Shown in pieces: positions 16,298-24,192 of a DNA stretch of 36,658 bases. The DNA comes from an uncultured Clostridia bacterium (lineage in GTDB: Bacteria; Bacillota; Clostridia; Oscillospirales; Acutalibacteraceae), in contig CAMJOD010000006.1 of the NCBI GenBank assembly GCA_946407465.1, forward strand, positions 1 to 36,658, given 5' to 3'. Made by a program: the position numbers and the translations under genes. Below the pieces are notes generated by a model. The model had not been told where the DNA came from. It made no database searches and saw only the letters and a program-made list of their open reading frames with translations. Numbering within the stretch: the stretch's first letter is position 1; the number at the start of each line of letters is the position of its first letter.

Positions 16298-17203
16298 ATG
16301 GACAAAACGGATATAATATTTAATCTTGCGGAGATTCTGGGCTGCGAGGCGCGCAAGTATGAGCCGCTGAGCAAGCACACTACCTTCAAAATCGGTGGCG
16401 TTGCCGATACATACGTAAAGGTGACCTCGCTGAGCAAGCTGAGCACGATTTTGAAGGAGTGCCGCGAATCCGACATCGACTATATGATAATCGGCAACGG
16501 CAGCAATATTTTGGCTTCGGACGACGGCTATCGCGGCGTTGTGATTCGGCTGGACGGCGATTTCCGCAAAATCGCGCTTGTGGACGACGACACCATCTAC
16601 TGCGGCGCAGGCGCCACCCTGGCGGCGCTGTGCAAGTTCGCGCTGAACAACGGACTGAGCGGCTTGGAGTTCGCGTGGGGTATTCCCGGCAGCGTCGGCG
16701 GCGCGGTGTTTATGAACGCAGGCGCCTACGGCGGCGAGATGAAGGACGTGGTCTACAGCGTCAATCACCTCACCAAAAACGGCGAGCCGGGCAGAACCGA
16801 AAAGGACGACCTGCAGTTTGGCTACCGCGCCAGCGTCTACCGCCAAAACAACGCGATTATCACCGGCGCCACCCTAAAGCTGCGCAAGGACAATCCCGAG
16901 GACATCCGCGCCAGAATGGACGACTATCTCGGCAGGCGTTCGAGCAAGCAGCCGCTGGAATATCCCAGCGCCGGCAGCGTGTTCAAGCGTCCCGAAGGCG
17001 CCTACGCAGGCGCACTGATTGAGCAGTGCGGACTAAAGGGACATTCACACGGCGGCGCACAGGTGAGCGAAAAGCACGCCGGCTTTATCATCAACAAGGC
17101 AAACGCCAACGCCAATGACGTCAAGAGCCTGATTCGCGAGGTACAGACCAAGGTCTACGACGAAACGGGCTACAATCTGGAATGTGAATTGATTATTTTG
17201 TAA
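16298..17203 (+). CDS. murB: UDP-N-acetylenolpyruvoylglucosamine reductase (MurB)
   Basis: 301 residues. A cytoplasmic FAD enzyme that reduces UDP-GlcNAc-enolpyruvate to UDP-MurNAc with NADPH in peptidoglycan synthesis. The FAD-binding block is KHTTFKIGGVADTY and IGNGSNILASD. The substrate region is EFAWGIPGSVGGAVFMNAGA. FGYRASVYR and YPSAGSVFKRP, with the catalytic Ser of SAGSxFK, are present, as is AGFIINKANA. The Tyr-rich insert of type I enzymes is absent, so this is type II (Bacillus-like). GAGAGGG precedes the ATG. It heads the co-directional run that continues through the rel gene and the exonuclease. Confidence 0.97.
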   Translation: MDKTDIIFNLAEILGCEARKYEPLSKHTTFKIGGVADTYVKVTSLSKLSTILKECRESDIDYMIIGNGSNILASDDGYRGVVIRLDGDFRKIALVDDDTIYCGAGATLAALCKFALNNGLSGLEFAWGIPGSVGGAVFMNAGAYGGEMKDVVYSVNHLTKNGEPGRTEKDDLQFGYRASVYRQNNAIITGATLKLRKDNPEDIRARMDDYLGRRSSKQPLEYPSAGSVFKRPEGAYAGALIEQCGLKGHSHGGAQVSEKHAGFIINKANANANDVKSLIREVQTKVYDETGYNLECELIIL

Positions 17204-17220
17204 CCGCATTTGGGGGGAAT

Positions 17221-18084
17221 ATGGATTTTGTCATCATAACCGGCATGTCCGGCGCGGGAAAAACCTCTGCGCTGCATGTGCTGGAGGACATCGGCTACTA
17301 CAGCGTAGACAACATACCGGCTTCGCTGCTGCCCATGCTCTACACGCTCTGTTCCAAATCGGAGGATTCCAAAATGCAGCGCGTGGCAGTTGTGGTGGAC
17401 GTCAGGGGAACCGAAAACTACAAAATGATGAACGTCGGCATTGAACAGTTCAAGGCAGCGCACAAGGACGTCAAAATACTTTTTTTCGACGCCAAAAACG
17501 ACTCGATTATTATGCGCTACAAGGAGACGCGCCGCCGCCATCCGCTTGTTGACCGCCTCAAGGACGGCTCGGTCACAGAGGCGGTGGAGCTGGAGAGAGC
17601 CTTGGTCGCGTCCACCAGAAACCACGCCGACTATCTCATCGACACCACTTATATGTCCACCAAGCAGCTGCGCGAGCGCGTGCTGAGCCTGTTTTTGGAG
17701 GACACCACGCAGGCGCTCACGCTGAGCTTTATGTCCTTTGGCTTCAAATACGGCATTCCGCTCGAGGCGGATATGATTATCGACGTGCGCTGTCTGCCCA
17801 ATCCGTTCTACATAAACGAGCTAAAGCACCAAACCGGACTGGATCAGCCGGTGCGCGACTATGTGCTGGGCAGTGAAGAAACACAGCAGTTTTTGAAGCT
17901 TACGCTGAACCTGCTCGACTTTGCGGTGCCGCTCTATCTCAAGGAGGGAAAGAGCGAGCTGGTGGTCGGCGTCGGCTGCACCGGCGGCAAGCACCGCAGC
18001 GTCACACTGGCGCGCGAGCTCGAAAGCCATTTTCACCGTATGGGCTACAAGTGCGTGATTCAGCACCGCGATGTGCATCGCTGA
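17221..18084 (+). CDS. rapZ: RapZ/YvcJ family nucleotide-binding protein
   Basis: 287 residues. The N-terminal P-loop domain has GMSGAGKT (residues 8-15) followed by ALHVLEDIGYYSVDNIPASL, the family signature. The C-terminal domain has FMSFGFKYGIPLEADMI, VRCLPNPFY and VGVGCTGGKHRSVTLARELE. In Escherichia coli RapZ delivers GlmZ sRNA to RNase E; in Bacillus YvcJ binds nucleotides and has an incompletely known role. GGGGG lies just before the ATG, 17 bases after murB. The next gene is whiA, 20 bases on; the yvcK gene that normally stands between them is missing. Confidence 0.95.
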   Translation: MDFVIITGMSGAGKTSALHVLEDIGYYSVDNIPASLLPMLYTLCSKSEDSKMQRVAVVVDVRGTENYKMMNVGIEQFKAAHKDVKILFFDAKNDSIIMRYKETRRRHPLVDRLKDGSVTEAVELERALVASTRNHADYLIDTTYMSTKQLRERVLSLFLEDTTQALTLSFMSFGFKYGIPLEADMIIDVRCLPNPFYINELKHQTGLDQPVRDYVLGSEETQQFLKLTLNLLDFAVPLYLKEGKSELVVGVGCTGGKHRSVTLARELESHFHRMGYKCVIQHRDVHR

Positions 18085-18103
18085 CCGCAAAAGAGGAGTA
18101 ACC

Positions 18104-19051
18104 GTGTCTTTTTCATCAGATGTCAAAAAAGAGCTGTGCCAAATCCGCTGCTTTGACAGGGACATGCTCAAGGCGGAGCTGTATGGCATGCTGCTGTTCG
18201 GCAAGAGCTTTTCGCGGCAAAGCATTGTCTTTACCACCGAGAGCAGCCACGCCGTCAGACGCGCCGCCTTTTTGCTCGAAAATTTGTATATGCCGATTAT
18301 CGAACGGCAGTCGGCGCTCCGCGTTCGCACGGGCGAGAGCCGCCTTTACCGCCTGAGTGTGGTGGGCGAGGACGACTGCAGGCGTATTTTTGAGGATTTC
18401 GGTCACAGCGGCGCACAGGTGACGCTGCGCGTAAACCGCGCCAACCTGTCCGGTGAGGAATGTGCCGCCGCGTTTGTGCGCGGCGTATACCTCAGCTGCG
18501 GCTCTGTCTCCGACCCGATGAAGAGCTATCACGCCGAATTTTGCGCGCCCTACAAAAATCTCAGCGCGGATTTGTGCAAGATTCTCACCGAGGTCACGGA
18601 GTCCGCCTTTACGCCCAAAACCGTCCGGCGCAACGGCAGCTATATTGTCTATTTCAAGGGCAGCGAGCAAATCTGCGACCTGCTCACCTACATGGGCGCG
18701 CCGATTCAGGCGATGGAGATTATGGGCACCAAGGCTGTCAAGCAGGTGCGCAACAACGTCAACCGACGCATCAACAGCGAGGTTGCCAATATCACAAAGG
18801 TAGCATCCGCCTCCGCCAAGCAGCTGGAGGCGATAAAAACGATAAAAAACACCGTCGGACTGGAAGCCCTGCCCGACGATTTGAAGGAAATCGCGTATTT
18901 GCGGCTCGAAAATCCCGAAATGTCTCTGCGGACGCTCGGCGAAAACCTGACGCCGCCCATCAGCCGCAGCGGCGCCAATCACCGTATGCAGCGACTGCTG
19001 GAATATGCGCATTCCGGGGAGGAACACAATGGAACCAAACATGACGCTTGA
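18104..19051 (+). CDS. whiA: WhiA-type DNA-binding regulator
   Basis: 315 residues from a GTG start at 18104, which has GAGGAG 5 bases upstream and gives the typical N-terminus SFSSDVKKELCQI. A longer reading from 18071 has no ribosome site and overlaps rapZ. The N-terminal region is LAGLIDADG-endonuclease-like but lacks the catalytic acids (family knowledge). The C-terminal part has NRRINSEVANITKVASASAK and LRTLGENLTPPISRSGANHR, the WhiA helix-turn-helix. WhiA controls sporulation septation in Streptomyces and affects division and chromosome segregation in Bacillus. The gene overlaps xseB by 23 bases. Confidence 0.95.
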   Translation: MSFSSDVKKELCQIRCFDRDMLKAELYGMLLFGKSFSRQSIVFTTESSHAVRRAAFLLENLYMPIIERQSALRVRTGESRLYRLSVVGEDDCRRIFEDFGHSGAQVTLRVNRANLSGEECAAAFVRGVYLSCGSVSDPMKSYHAEFCAPYKNLSADLCKILTEVTESAFTPKTVRRNGSYIVYFKGSEQICDLLTYMGAPIQAMEIMGTKAVKQVRNNVNRRINSEVANITKVASASAKQLEAIKTIKNTVGLEALPDDLKEIAYLRLENPEMSLRTLGENLTPPISRSGANHRMQRLLEYAHSGEEHNGTKHDA

Positions 19052-19250
19052 ACAGGCGTACGATATGCTTGAAAAAGCTGTCAACCAACTTGAAAACGAG
19101 GCGCTGCCCATGGAAGAGAGCGTGGCGCTGTATGTGCGCGCCGGCGAACTGATGTCGTTCTGCATGGAACAGCTCAACGGCTACAACCGCAAAATCGAAG
19201 CGACCGACCGAAAGCTGGCGCATTTTTTCACGGAGGAACCCAATGAATAA
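19029..19250 (+). CDS. xseB: Exodeoxyribonuclease VII small subunit
   Basis: 73 residues, all helical. The family pattern is visible: LEQAYDMLEKAVNQLENEAL, then MEESVALYVRAGELMSFC. Several XseB chains wrap a single XseA to make exonuclease VII, which degrades single-stranded DNA. The ATG at 19029 has GGGGAGG 6 bases upstream, inside the end of whiA; an ATG at 19041 is a less likely start. It overlaps ispA by 8 bases. The large-subunit gene xseA, normally directly upstream, is absent. Confidence 0.92.
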   Translation: MEPNMTLEQAYDMLEKAVNQLENEALPMEESVALYVRAGELMSFCMEQLNGYNRKIEATDRKLAHFFTEEPNE

Positions 19251-20118
19251 CAGCTATTTGCCTTTGATAGAAGACGCGCTCGAGCGTTATCTGCCGCGCA
19301 GCGACAGCCGCGAAAAAAAGCTGATTGATGCCATGCGCTACAGCCTGAAGGCAGGCGGCAAGCGCGTGCGTCCCATGCTGGTGCTCGAGTTCAACGCGCT
19401 CTGCGGCGGCAAGACAAAGCGCGCGCTGCCCTTTGCTTGCGCGGTGGAAATGGTACACACCTATTCGCTGATTCACGACGACCTGCCCTGCATGGACGAC
19501 GACGATTTGCGCCGCGGCAAGCCCTCCAATCACAAGGCGTTCGGCGAGGACACCGCCCTGCTTGCAGGCGACGCGCTGCAAACCCTCGCCTTTGAAATTC
19601 TCACACGCGATGACACCGCCGAGCTGACAGGCGACACGGCATGCCGCAGGGCGGCGGCAACGCTCGCCAAATATGCCGGCTGCTACGGCATGGCAGGCGG
19701 TCAGATGATAGATTTGGAGAGCGAGCAAACGCAGGCTTCCTATGAGGTCATCATGGAGCTGATAGCCAAAAAGACCGCTTGTCTGCTCCGGGCGGCGTGC
19801 GAGCTGGGCTGTATCGCGGCAGGCGCCGACGACAAGACCGTCAGGGCAGCCGGCGAATACGGCAAGGCAATCGGCTACGCGTTCCAGATTCAGGATGATA
19901 TTCTCGACTGCACCTCCACAGATGAGGTGCTCGGAAAGCCCGTCGGCAGCGATGAAGCCAACCAAAAGTCAACCCTTGTTTCGCTTTTGGGCTTGGAGGA
20001 GTGTCGCCGCATGGTGGACAAGTACACGGCACAGGCGATTGCCGCTCTCAGACAATTTGACGGCGACACCAAAACGCTCAGCCGTTTTGCCGTGAATCTG
20101 GCAAGAAGAAAAAAATAA
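19243..20118 (+). CDS. ispA: Polyprenyl synthase, probable farnesyl diphosphate synthase
   Basis: 291 residues. It condenses IPP with DMAPP and GPP to give C15 (perhaps C20) diphosphate for undecaprenol and quinone chains. The first aspartate-rich motif is HDDLPCMDDDD (residues 78-88) with the two-residue insert typical of bacterial FPP synthases; the second is FQIQDDILD. AGGKRVRPMLVLEF and KSTLVSLLGLE are also conserved. GGAGG lies 6 bases before the ATG. It stands directly before dxs, which supplies the MEP pathway, a common pairing. Confidence 0.95.
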   Translation: MNNSYLPLIEDALERYLPRSDSREKKLIDAMRYSLKAGGKRVRPMLVLEFNALCGGKTKRALPFACAVEMVHTYSLIHDDLPCMDDDDLRRGKPSNHKAFGEDTALLAGDALQTLAFEILTRDDTAELTGDTACRRAAATLAKYAGCYGMAGGQMIDLESEQTQASYEVIMELIAKKTACLLRAACELGCIAAGADDKTVRAAGEYGKAIGYAFQIQDDILDCTSTDEVLGKPVGSDEANQKSTLVSLLGLEECRRMVDKYTAQAIAALRQFDGDTKTLSRFAVNLARRKK

Positions 20119-20166
20119 TTCTATTCTAATAACAGGCGGAGGAAACGCCCAGCGGCGTGTGATACT

Positions 20167-22038
20167 ATGAGCGAGTACCCTTTACTCTCAACAATTAAAT
20201 CATCTCACGACGTCAAACGCATTGCGGACAGCGACATTGACGCGCTCTGTGCCGAAATCAGAGAAAAGCTGATTGAGGTGGTGTCGGTCAACGGCGGACA
20301 TCTGTCGCCGAATTTGGGTGTGGTGGAGCTGACGGTCGCCATGCACCGCGTCTTTGATTTTCCGAAGGACAGCGTTGTCTGGGACGTCGGTCACCAGAGC
20401 TACACGCACAAGCTCCTCACGGGCAGATTCGACAGCTTTGATACGCTGCGCACCAAGGGCGGCGTGTCCGGCTTTCCCAAAAAGGAAGAAAGCCCCTACG
20501 ACGATTTCAACACCGGCCACAGCAGCACCTCCATTTCGGCGGCGTTCGGCATCGCCAACGCCAAGGCGATGAAGGGTGACAACAGCCATACCATCGCGGT
20601 AATCGGCGACGGCTCGCTCACCGGCGGACTGGCGTTTGAAGCGCTCAACAACGCCGGCCGCTTCAACCGGAATTTTATTGTCATTCTCAACGACAACAAA
20701 ATGTCCATCTCCAAAAACGTCGGCGCCATTCCGCGCTATCTCACCACGGTGCGTATTCAGCCGTGGTACATACGCGTCAAGAAAAACACCGAGCGCGTGC
20801 TCTCCAAAATACCGCTGCTCGGCAGACTGATGAAGGCGTTTTTGCGCCGCAGCAAATCGAGAATCAAAAACATAGTCTACAAAAACACGCTGTTTGACTG
20901 CTTCGGCTTCACCTATCTGGGACCCATCGACGGCCACAATGTGGAGGAGGTCGAAAACGCGCTCGAAACGGCAAAAAAGAGCACGACGCCCGCGCTGGTG
21001 CATGTCGTCACCAAAAAGGGCAAGGGCTACCGTCCAGCGGAGGACAAGCCCGGCGAGTTCCACGGAATCGGACAATTCGACATTGATTCCGGCGAGCCGA
21101 TGTCCAGCCACAAAGGCTTTTCCGCCGAGTTTGGCAAGACGCTCTGCGAGCTGGCGGACAAGGACGACAAAATCTGCGCCATCACAGCCGCCATGACAAG
21201 CGGCACCGGCTTGACAGCGTTTGCAAAGGAGCACAAAAACCGCTTTTTTGACGTCGGCATAGCCGAGGAGCACGCCGTCACCTTTGGCTGCGGCTTGGCT
21301 TCCAAGGGCTACCGTCCGGTTTTCGCGGTCTATTCCACCTTTTTGCAGCGCTCCTACGACCAGCTTATTCACGACGCGGCGCTCGGTCAAAATCATCTGG
21401 TGCTCGCCATCGACCGCGCCGGCATCGTCGGCAGCGACGGCGAGACCCACCAGGGTGTGTTTGACGTCTCGATGCTCAACACCATTCCGAACTCCGTCAT
21501 TTATTCGCCCACCTATTTTGAGGGCATGCGCAAGTCGCTGCACACGGCGCTCTACGTGCAAAAGGGGTTGGCGGCGGTGCGCTATCCGCGCGGCGGCGAA
21601 CTGTACCGTCCCGACGATTTTGCGGAGGAGAGCATCGACTACAACACCTACGGCAACCCCAACGCGCGGCACCTGCTTGTCACCTACGGCAGACTGTTTT
21701 CCTATGCCTGCAAGGCGCAGAAGGCGCTGGCAAAACAGGGCATGGACTTTTGTCTGCTGAAGCTCTGCAAAATCAAGCCCGTCAGCCGCGACGCGGTCAT
21801 CTTTGCCTCGCGCTTTGACGAGGTATGGTTCTTTGAGGAGGGCGTCAAAAACGGCGGCATCGCGCGGAATTTTGCCGATTTAATCAGCTACAGCGGCTTC
21901 AAGGGTCACTACCATATCAAGGCAATCGGCGACGAATTTGTCCGGCAGATGACCGTCAGCGAGGCGCTGGAGCAGCTCTGTCTTGACGACAAGGGCATGG
22001 TAGAGGTCATCTTAAAGGATTTATCACAACAGGATTAA
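20167..22038 (+). CDS. dxs: 1-deoxy-D-xylulose-5-phosphate synthase
   Basis: 623 residues. It joins pyruvate and glyceraldehyde 3-phosphate, with thiamine diphosphate, in the first step of the MEP isoprenoid pathway. Thiamine-diphosphate-binding blocks are GHQSYTHKLLTGR, GDGSLTGGLAFEALNNAG and LNDNKMSIS. The pyrimidine-binding domain has VGIAEEHAVTFGCGLA and DRAGIVGSDGETHQGVFD. The C-terminal transketolase domain follows. The nearest good ribosome site, GGAGG at 20138-20142, is 24 bases before the ATG; a small CGCC/GGCG hairpin lies between and could shorten the distance. No better in-frame start exists. Confidence 0.97.
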   Translation: MSEYPLLSTIKSSHDVKRIADSDIDALCAEIREKLIEVVSVNGGHLSPNLGVVELTVAMHRVFDFPKDSVVWDVGHQSYTHKLLTGRFDSFDTLRTKGGVSGFPKKEESPYDDFNTGHSSTSISAAFGIANAKAMKGDNSHTIAVIGDGSLTGGLAFEALNNAGRFNRNFIVILNDNKMSISKNVGAIPRYLTTVRIQPWYIRVKKNTERVLSKIPLLGRLMKAFLRRSKSRIKNIVYKNTLFDCFGFTYLGPIDGHNVEEVENALETAKKSTTPALVHVVTKKGKGYRPAEDKPGEFHGIGQFDIDSGEPMSSHKGFSAEFGKTLCELADKDDKICAITAAMTSGTGLTAFAKEHKNRFFDVGIAEEHAVTFGCGLASKGYRPVFAVYSTFLQRSYDQLIHDAALGQNHLVLAIDRAGIVGSDGETHQGVFDVSMLNTIPNSVIYSPTYFEGMRKSLHTALYVQKGLAAVRYPRGGELYRPDDFAEESIDYNTYGNPNARHLLVTYGRLFSYACKAQKALAKQGMDFCLLKLCKIKPVSRDAVIFASRFDEVWFFEEGVKNGGIARNFADLISYSGFKGHYHIKAIGDEFVRQMTVSEALEQLCLDDKGMVEVILKDLSQQD

Positions 22039-22042
22039 GCAT

Positions 22043-22846
22043 ATGAAAAAAAGACTCGACATACTTGTATATGAAAAGGGCTTTGCCGAGAGCCGTGAAA
22101 AGGCAAAGGCGATTATCATGGCAGGACAGGTCTACGCCGATAACCAAAAGGCGGACAAATGCGGTGCTGCCTATGACGAAAATGTGAAGCTGGAGGTGCG
22201 CGGCAACACGCTCGCCTATGTCAGCCGCGGCGGCTTGAAGCTCGAAAAGGCAATCAAGAGCTTTGACCTTGACCTAAAAGACAAAATCACCATGGACATC
22301 GGCGCTTCCACCGGCGGCTTCACCGACTGCATGCTCCAAAACGGCGCCAAAAAGGTCTATTCCATCGACGTCGGCTACGGTCAGCTGGCGTGGAAGCTGC
22401 GCACCGACGAGCGCGTCGTCAACCTCGAACGCACCAACATGCGCAAGGTGACGCGCGAGCAGGTGCCCGACCCGATAGACTTTTTTTCGGTGGACGTTTC
22501 TTTCATTTCGCTGCGGCTGATTTTGCCGGTCGCGCGCGAGCTGATGGCGGAAGGCGCGCAGGCGGTTTGTCTGATAAAGCCCCAGTTTGAGGCAGGCAGA
22601 GAAAAGGTCGGCAAAAAGGGCGTGGTGCGCGACCCGTCGGTGCATGCCGAGGTGGTGCGGAATATCTTCGACTTCTGTCTGCAAAACGGCTTTGACGTCC
22701 TCGGGCTGGACTTTTCCCCGATAAAGGGTCCCGAGGGCAACATCGAATACCTGATTTATCTGCAAAAATCCGACGAACCGCAGGCGCACGCAACCGTGTC
22801 ACCCGAGGAGCTGGTGAAGCAGTCGCACGCGGCGCTCGACAAATAA
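22043..22846 (+). CDS. tlyA: TlyA-family rRNA 2'-O-methyltransferase
   Basis: 267 residues. The N-terminal S4 RNA-binding domain (RLDILVYEKGFAESREKAKA) is followed by a linker and an FtsJ-like SAM methyltransferase domain. That domain has MDIGASTGGFTDCMLQNGA, VYSIDVGYGQLAW and DFFSVDVSFISL, then LIKPQFEAGREKVGKKGVVRD. TlyA methylates C1409 of 16S (and in some species C1920 of 23S) rRNA, which affects capreomycin sensitivity. In Firmicutes its place between dxs and nadK is conserved. The start lies 4 bases after the dxs stop, with only a weak AGGA site. Confidence 0.94.
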   Translation: MKKRLDILVYEKGFAESREKAKAIIMAGQVYADNQKADKCGAAYDENVKLEVRGNTLAYVSRGGLKLEKAIKSFDLDLKDKITMDIGASTGGFTDCMLQNGAKKVYSIDVGYGQLAWKLRTDERVVNLERTNMRKVTREQVPDPIDFFSVDVSFISLRLILPVARELMAEGAQAVCLIKPQFEAGREKVGKKGVVRDPSVHAEVVRNIFDFCLQNGFDVLGLDFSPIKGPEGNIEYLIYLQKSDEPQAHATVSPEELVKQSHAALDK

Positions 22847-22867
22847 CTGCCTGAAAAGGGTGAGTGT

Positions 22868-23728
22868 ATGAGAATTGCAATCGTAGTAAACTTGACAAAG
22901 AAAAAGGCAATCCGCTGTGCCGCGCAGATTATCGCCGATATGCAGGCTGCCGGCGCAGAGGTGCTCATGCCGCCGGACTGCGCGGAGCAGTTTGCAAACA
23001 GCGGCGCCGCCTTTTCCGACAGCTTGGAGCAGCTTTTTGAACTCGCGGACATGGCTGTCACCGTCGGCGGTGACGGCACCATTATCCATGCGGCAAAATA
23101 CGCTGCCTGCACCGACACGCCGCTGATCGGCGTCAATGTCGGCAGGCTCGGCTTTGCGGCGGACGTGGAGATGGACGAAATCGGCGATTTGAAAAATCTG
23201 CTCAGCGGCAGCTACTACACCGAACAGCGTCTGCTGCTCGACGTAACCGTCCAAAAGGCCGGTGAAGAAAAGCATTTTTTAGCGGTCAACGACGCTGTTG
23301 TCACCCACGGAACGCTCTCCAAAATCGTCGATTTCACCTTGTTTTTGAACGGCGAGGAGATTTCAAAATACCGCGCCGACGGGCTGCTTTTTTCCACACC
23401 CACCGGCTCCACCGCCTATTCGCTTTCGGCAGGCGGTCCTATTTTGGCGCCGCAGATGGAGTGCATTTTGATGACGCCGGTCTGTCCGCATTCGCTGTTT
23501 TCGCGCTCGGTGCTCTTTGACGTGGACAGCGAGCTGGGCGTCACGGTCAAAATTCCGCCGGGCTGCGGCTGCGTGCTGTCCATCGACGGCGAAATCAATA
23601 TCAATATCGCGGAGCAGGACGTGGTGAAGGTGCGCCGTTCCCGACAGCATTTGACGCTTTTGTCCGTCAAAAAACGCAATTTTTACCGTAAACTGAACGA
23701 GAAGCTCAAGGAGAGAGAACTGAGATGA
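22868..23728 (+). CDS. nadK: NAD kinase
   Basis: 286 residues. It phosphorylates NAD+ to NADP+. The GGDGT motif is at residues 67-71 (TVGGDGTIIHAAK). PLIGVNVGRLGFAADVE, the NDAVV motif and DGLLFSTPTGSTAYSLSAGG are present, and CPHSLFSRSVLF lies near the C-terminus. AAGGGTG precedes the ATG. The last 4 bases overlap the argR start (ATGA). Confidence 0.97.
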   Translation: MRIAIVVNLTKKKAIRCAAQIIADMQAAGAEVLMPPDCAEQFANSGAAFSDSLEQLFELADMAVTVGGDGTIIHAAKYAACTDTPLIGVNVGRLGFAADVEMDEIGDLKNLLSGSYYTEQRLLLDVTVQKAGEEKHFLAVNDAVVTHGTLSKIVDFTLFLNGEEISKYRADGLLFSTPTGSTAYSLSAGGPILAPQMECILMTPVCPHSLFSRSVLFDVDSELGVTVKIPPGCGCVLSIDGEININIAEQDVVKVRRSRQHLTLLSVKKRNFYRKLNEKLKERELR

Positions 23729-24180
23729 AAAGCGGCAGACACGCAAAAATACTCGAAATCATTTCCGAATATCCCGTCGAGACGCAGGACGAAATCATCA
23801 GTCGCCTCAAGGAGTCCGGCTACAAGGCGACGCAGGCGACCATCTCGCGCGACATCAAGGATTTGCGCCTTGTCAAAACGCTCGGCAGCGACGGAAAATA
23901 CCGCTACACCTCGGCGGCAGGCAGACGCGACGATTTGCGCTCCAGCTTTGCCCAGCTCTTTTCGAACTCCGTCACGTCCATCGACCTCGCGCAGAACATC
24001 GTGGTGATAAAAACCCTCAGCGGCATGGCGAACGCGGTCTGTGCGGCGATGGATTCCACCGACAACGCCGCCGTGGTCGGCACGATTGCAGGCGACGACA
24101 CCATTTTTGTCGCCTGCCGTTCAAGCGAAAGCGCCGCCGCGCTGACGGATTCTCTTAAACAATATATCATCAATAAGTAA
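23725..24180 (+). CDS. argR: Arginine repressor ArgR/AhrC
   Basis: 151 residues. The N-terminal winged helix-turn-helix includes KESGYKATQATISRDIKDL. The C-terminal hexamer and arginine-binding domain includes GTIAGDDTIFVAC. It represses arginine synthesis genes and may activate catabolism when arginine is bound. It is placed between nadK and recN, as in Bacillus (ahrC-recN). No arginine biosynthesis gene lies in the window. GGAGAGAG just before the start lies inside nadK. Confidence 0.96.
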   Translation: MKSGRHAKILEIISEYPVETQDEIISRLKESGYKATQATISRDIKDLRLVKTLGSDGKYRYTSAAGRRDDLRSSFAQLFSNSVTSIDLAQNIVVIKTLSGMANAVCAAMDSTDNAAVVGTIAGDDTIFVACRSSESAAALTDSLKQYIINK

Positions 24181-24192
24181 CAGGAACACAGT

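Noticed and set aside
16126-16323. Small plus-strand reading frame across the MITE-like element and into murB
   Set aside because: It begins with TTG inside a hairpin arm, has no ribosome site and overlaps the murB start. It is a by-product of the repeat.
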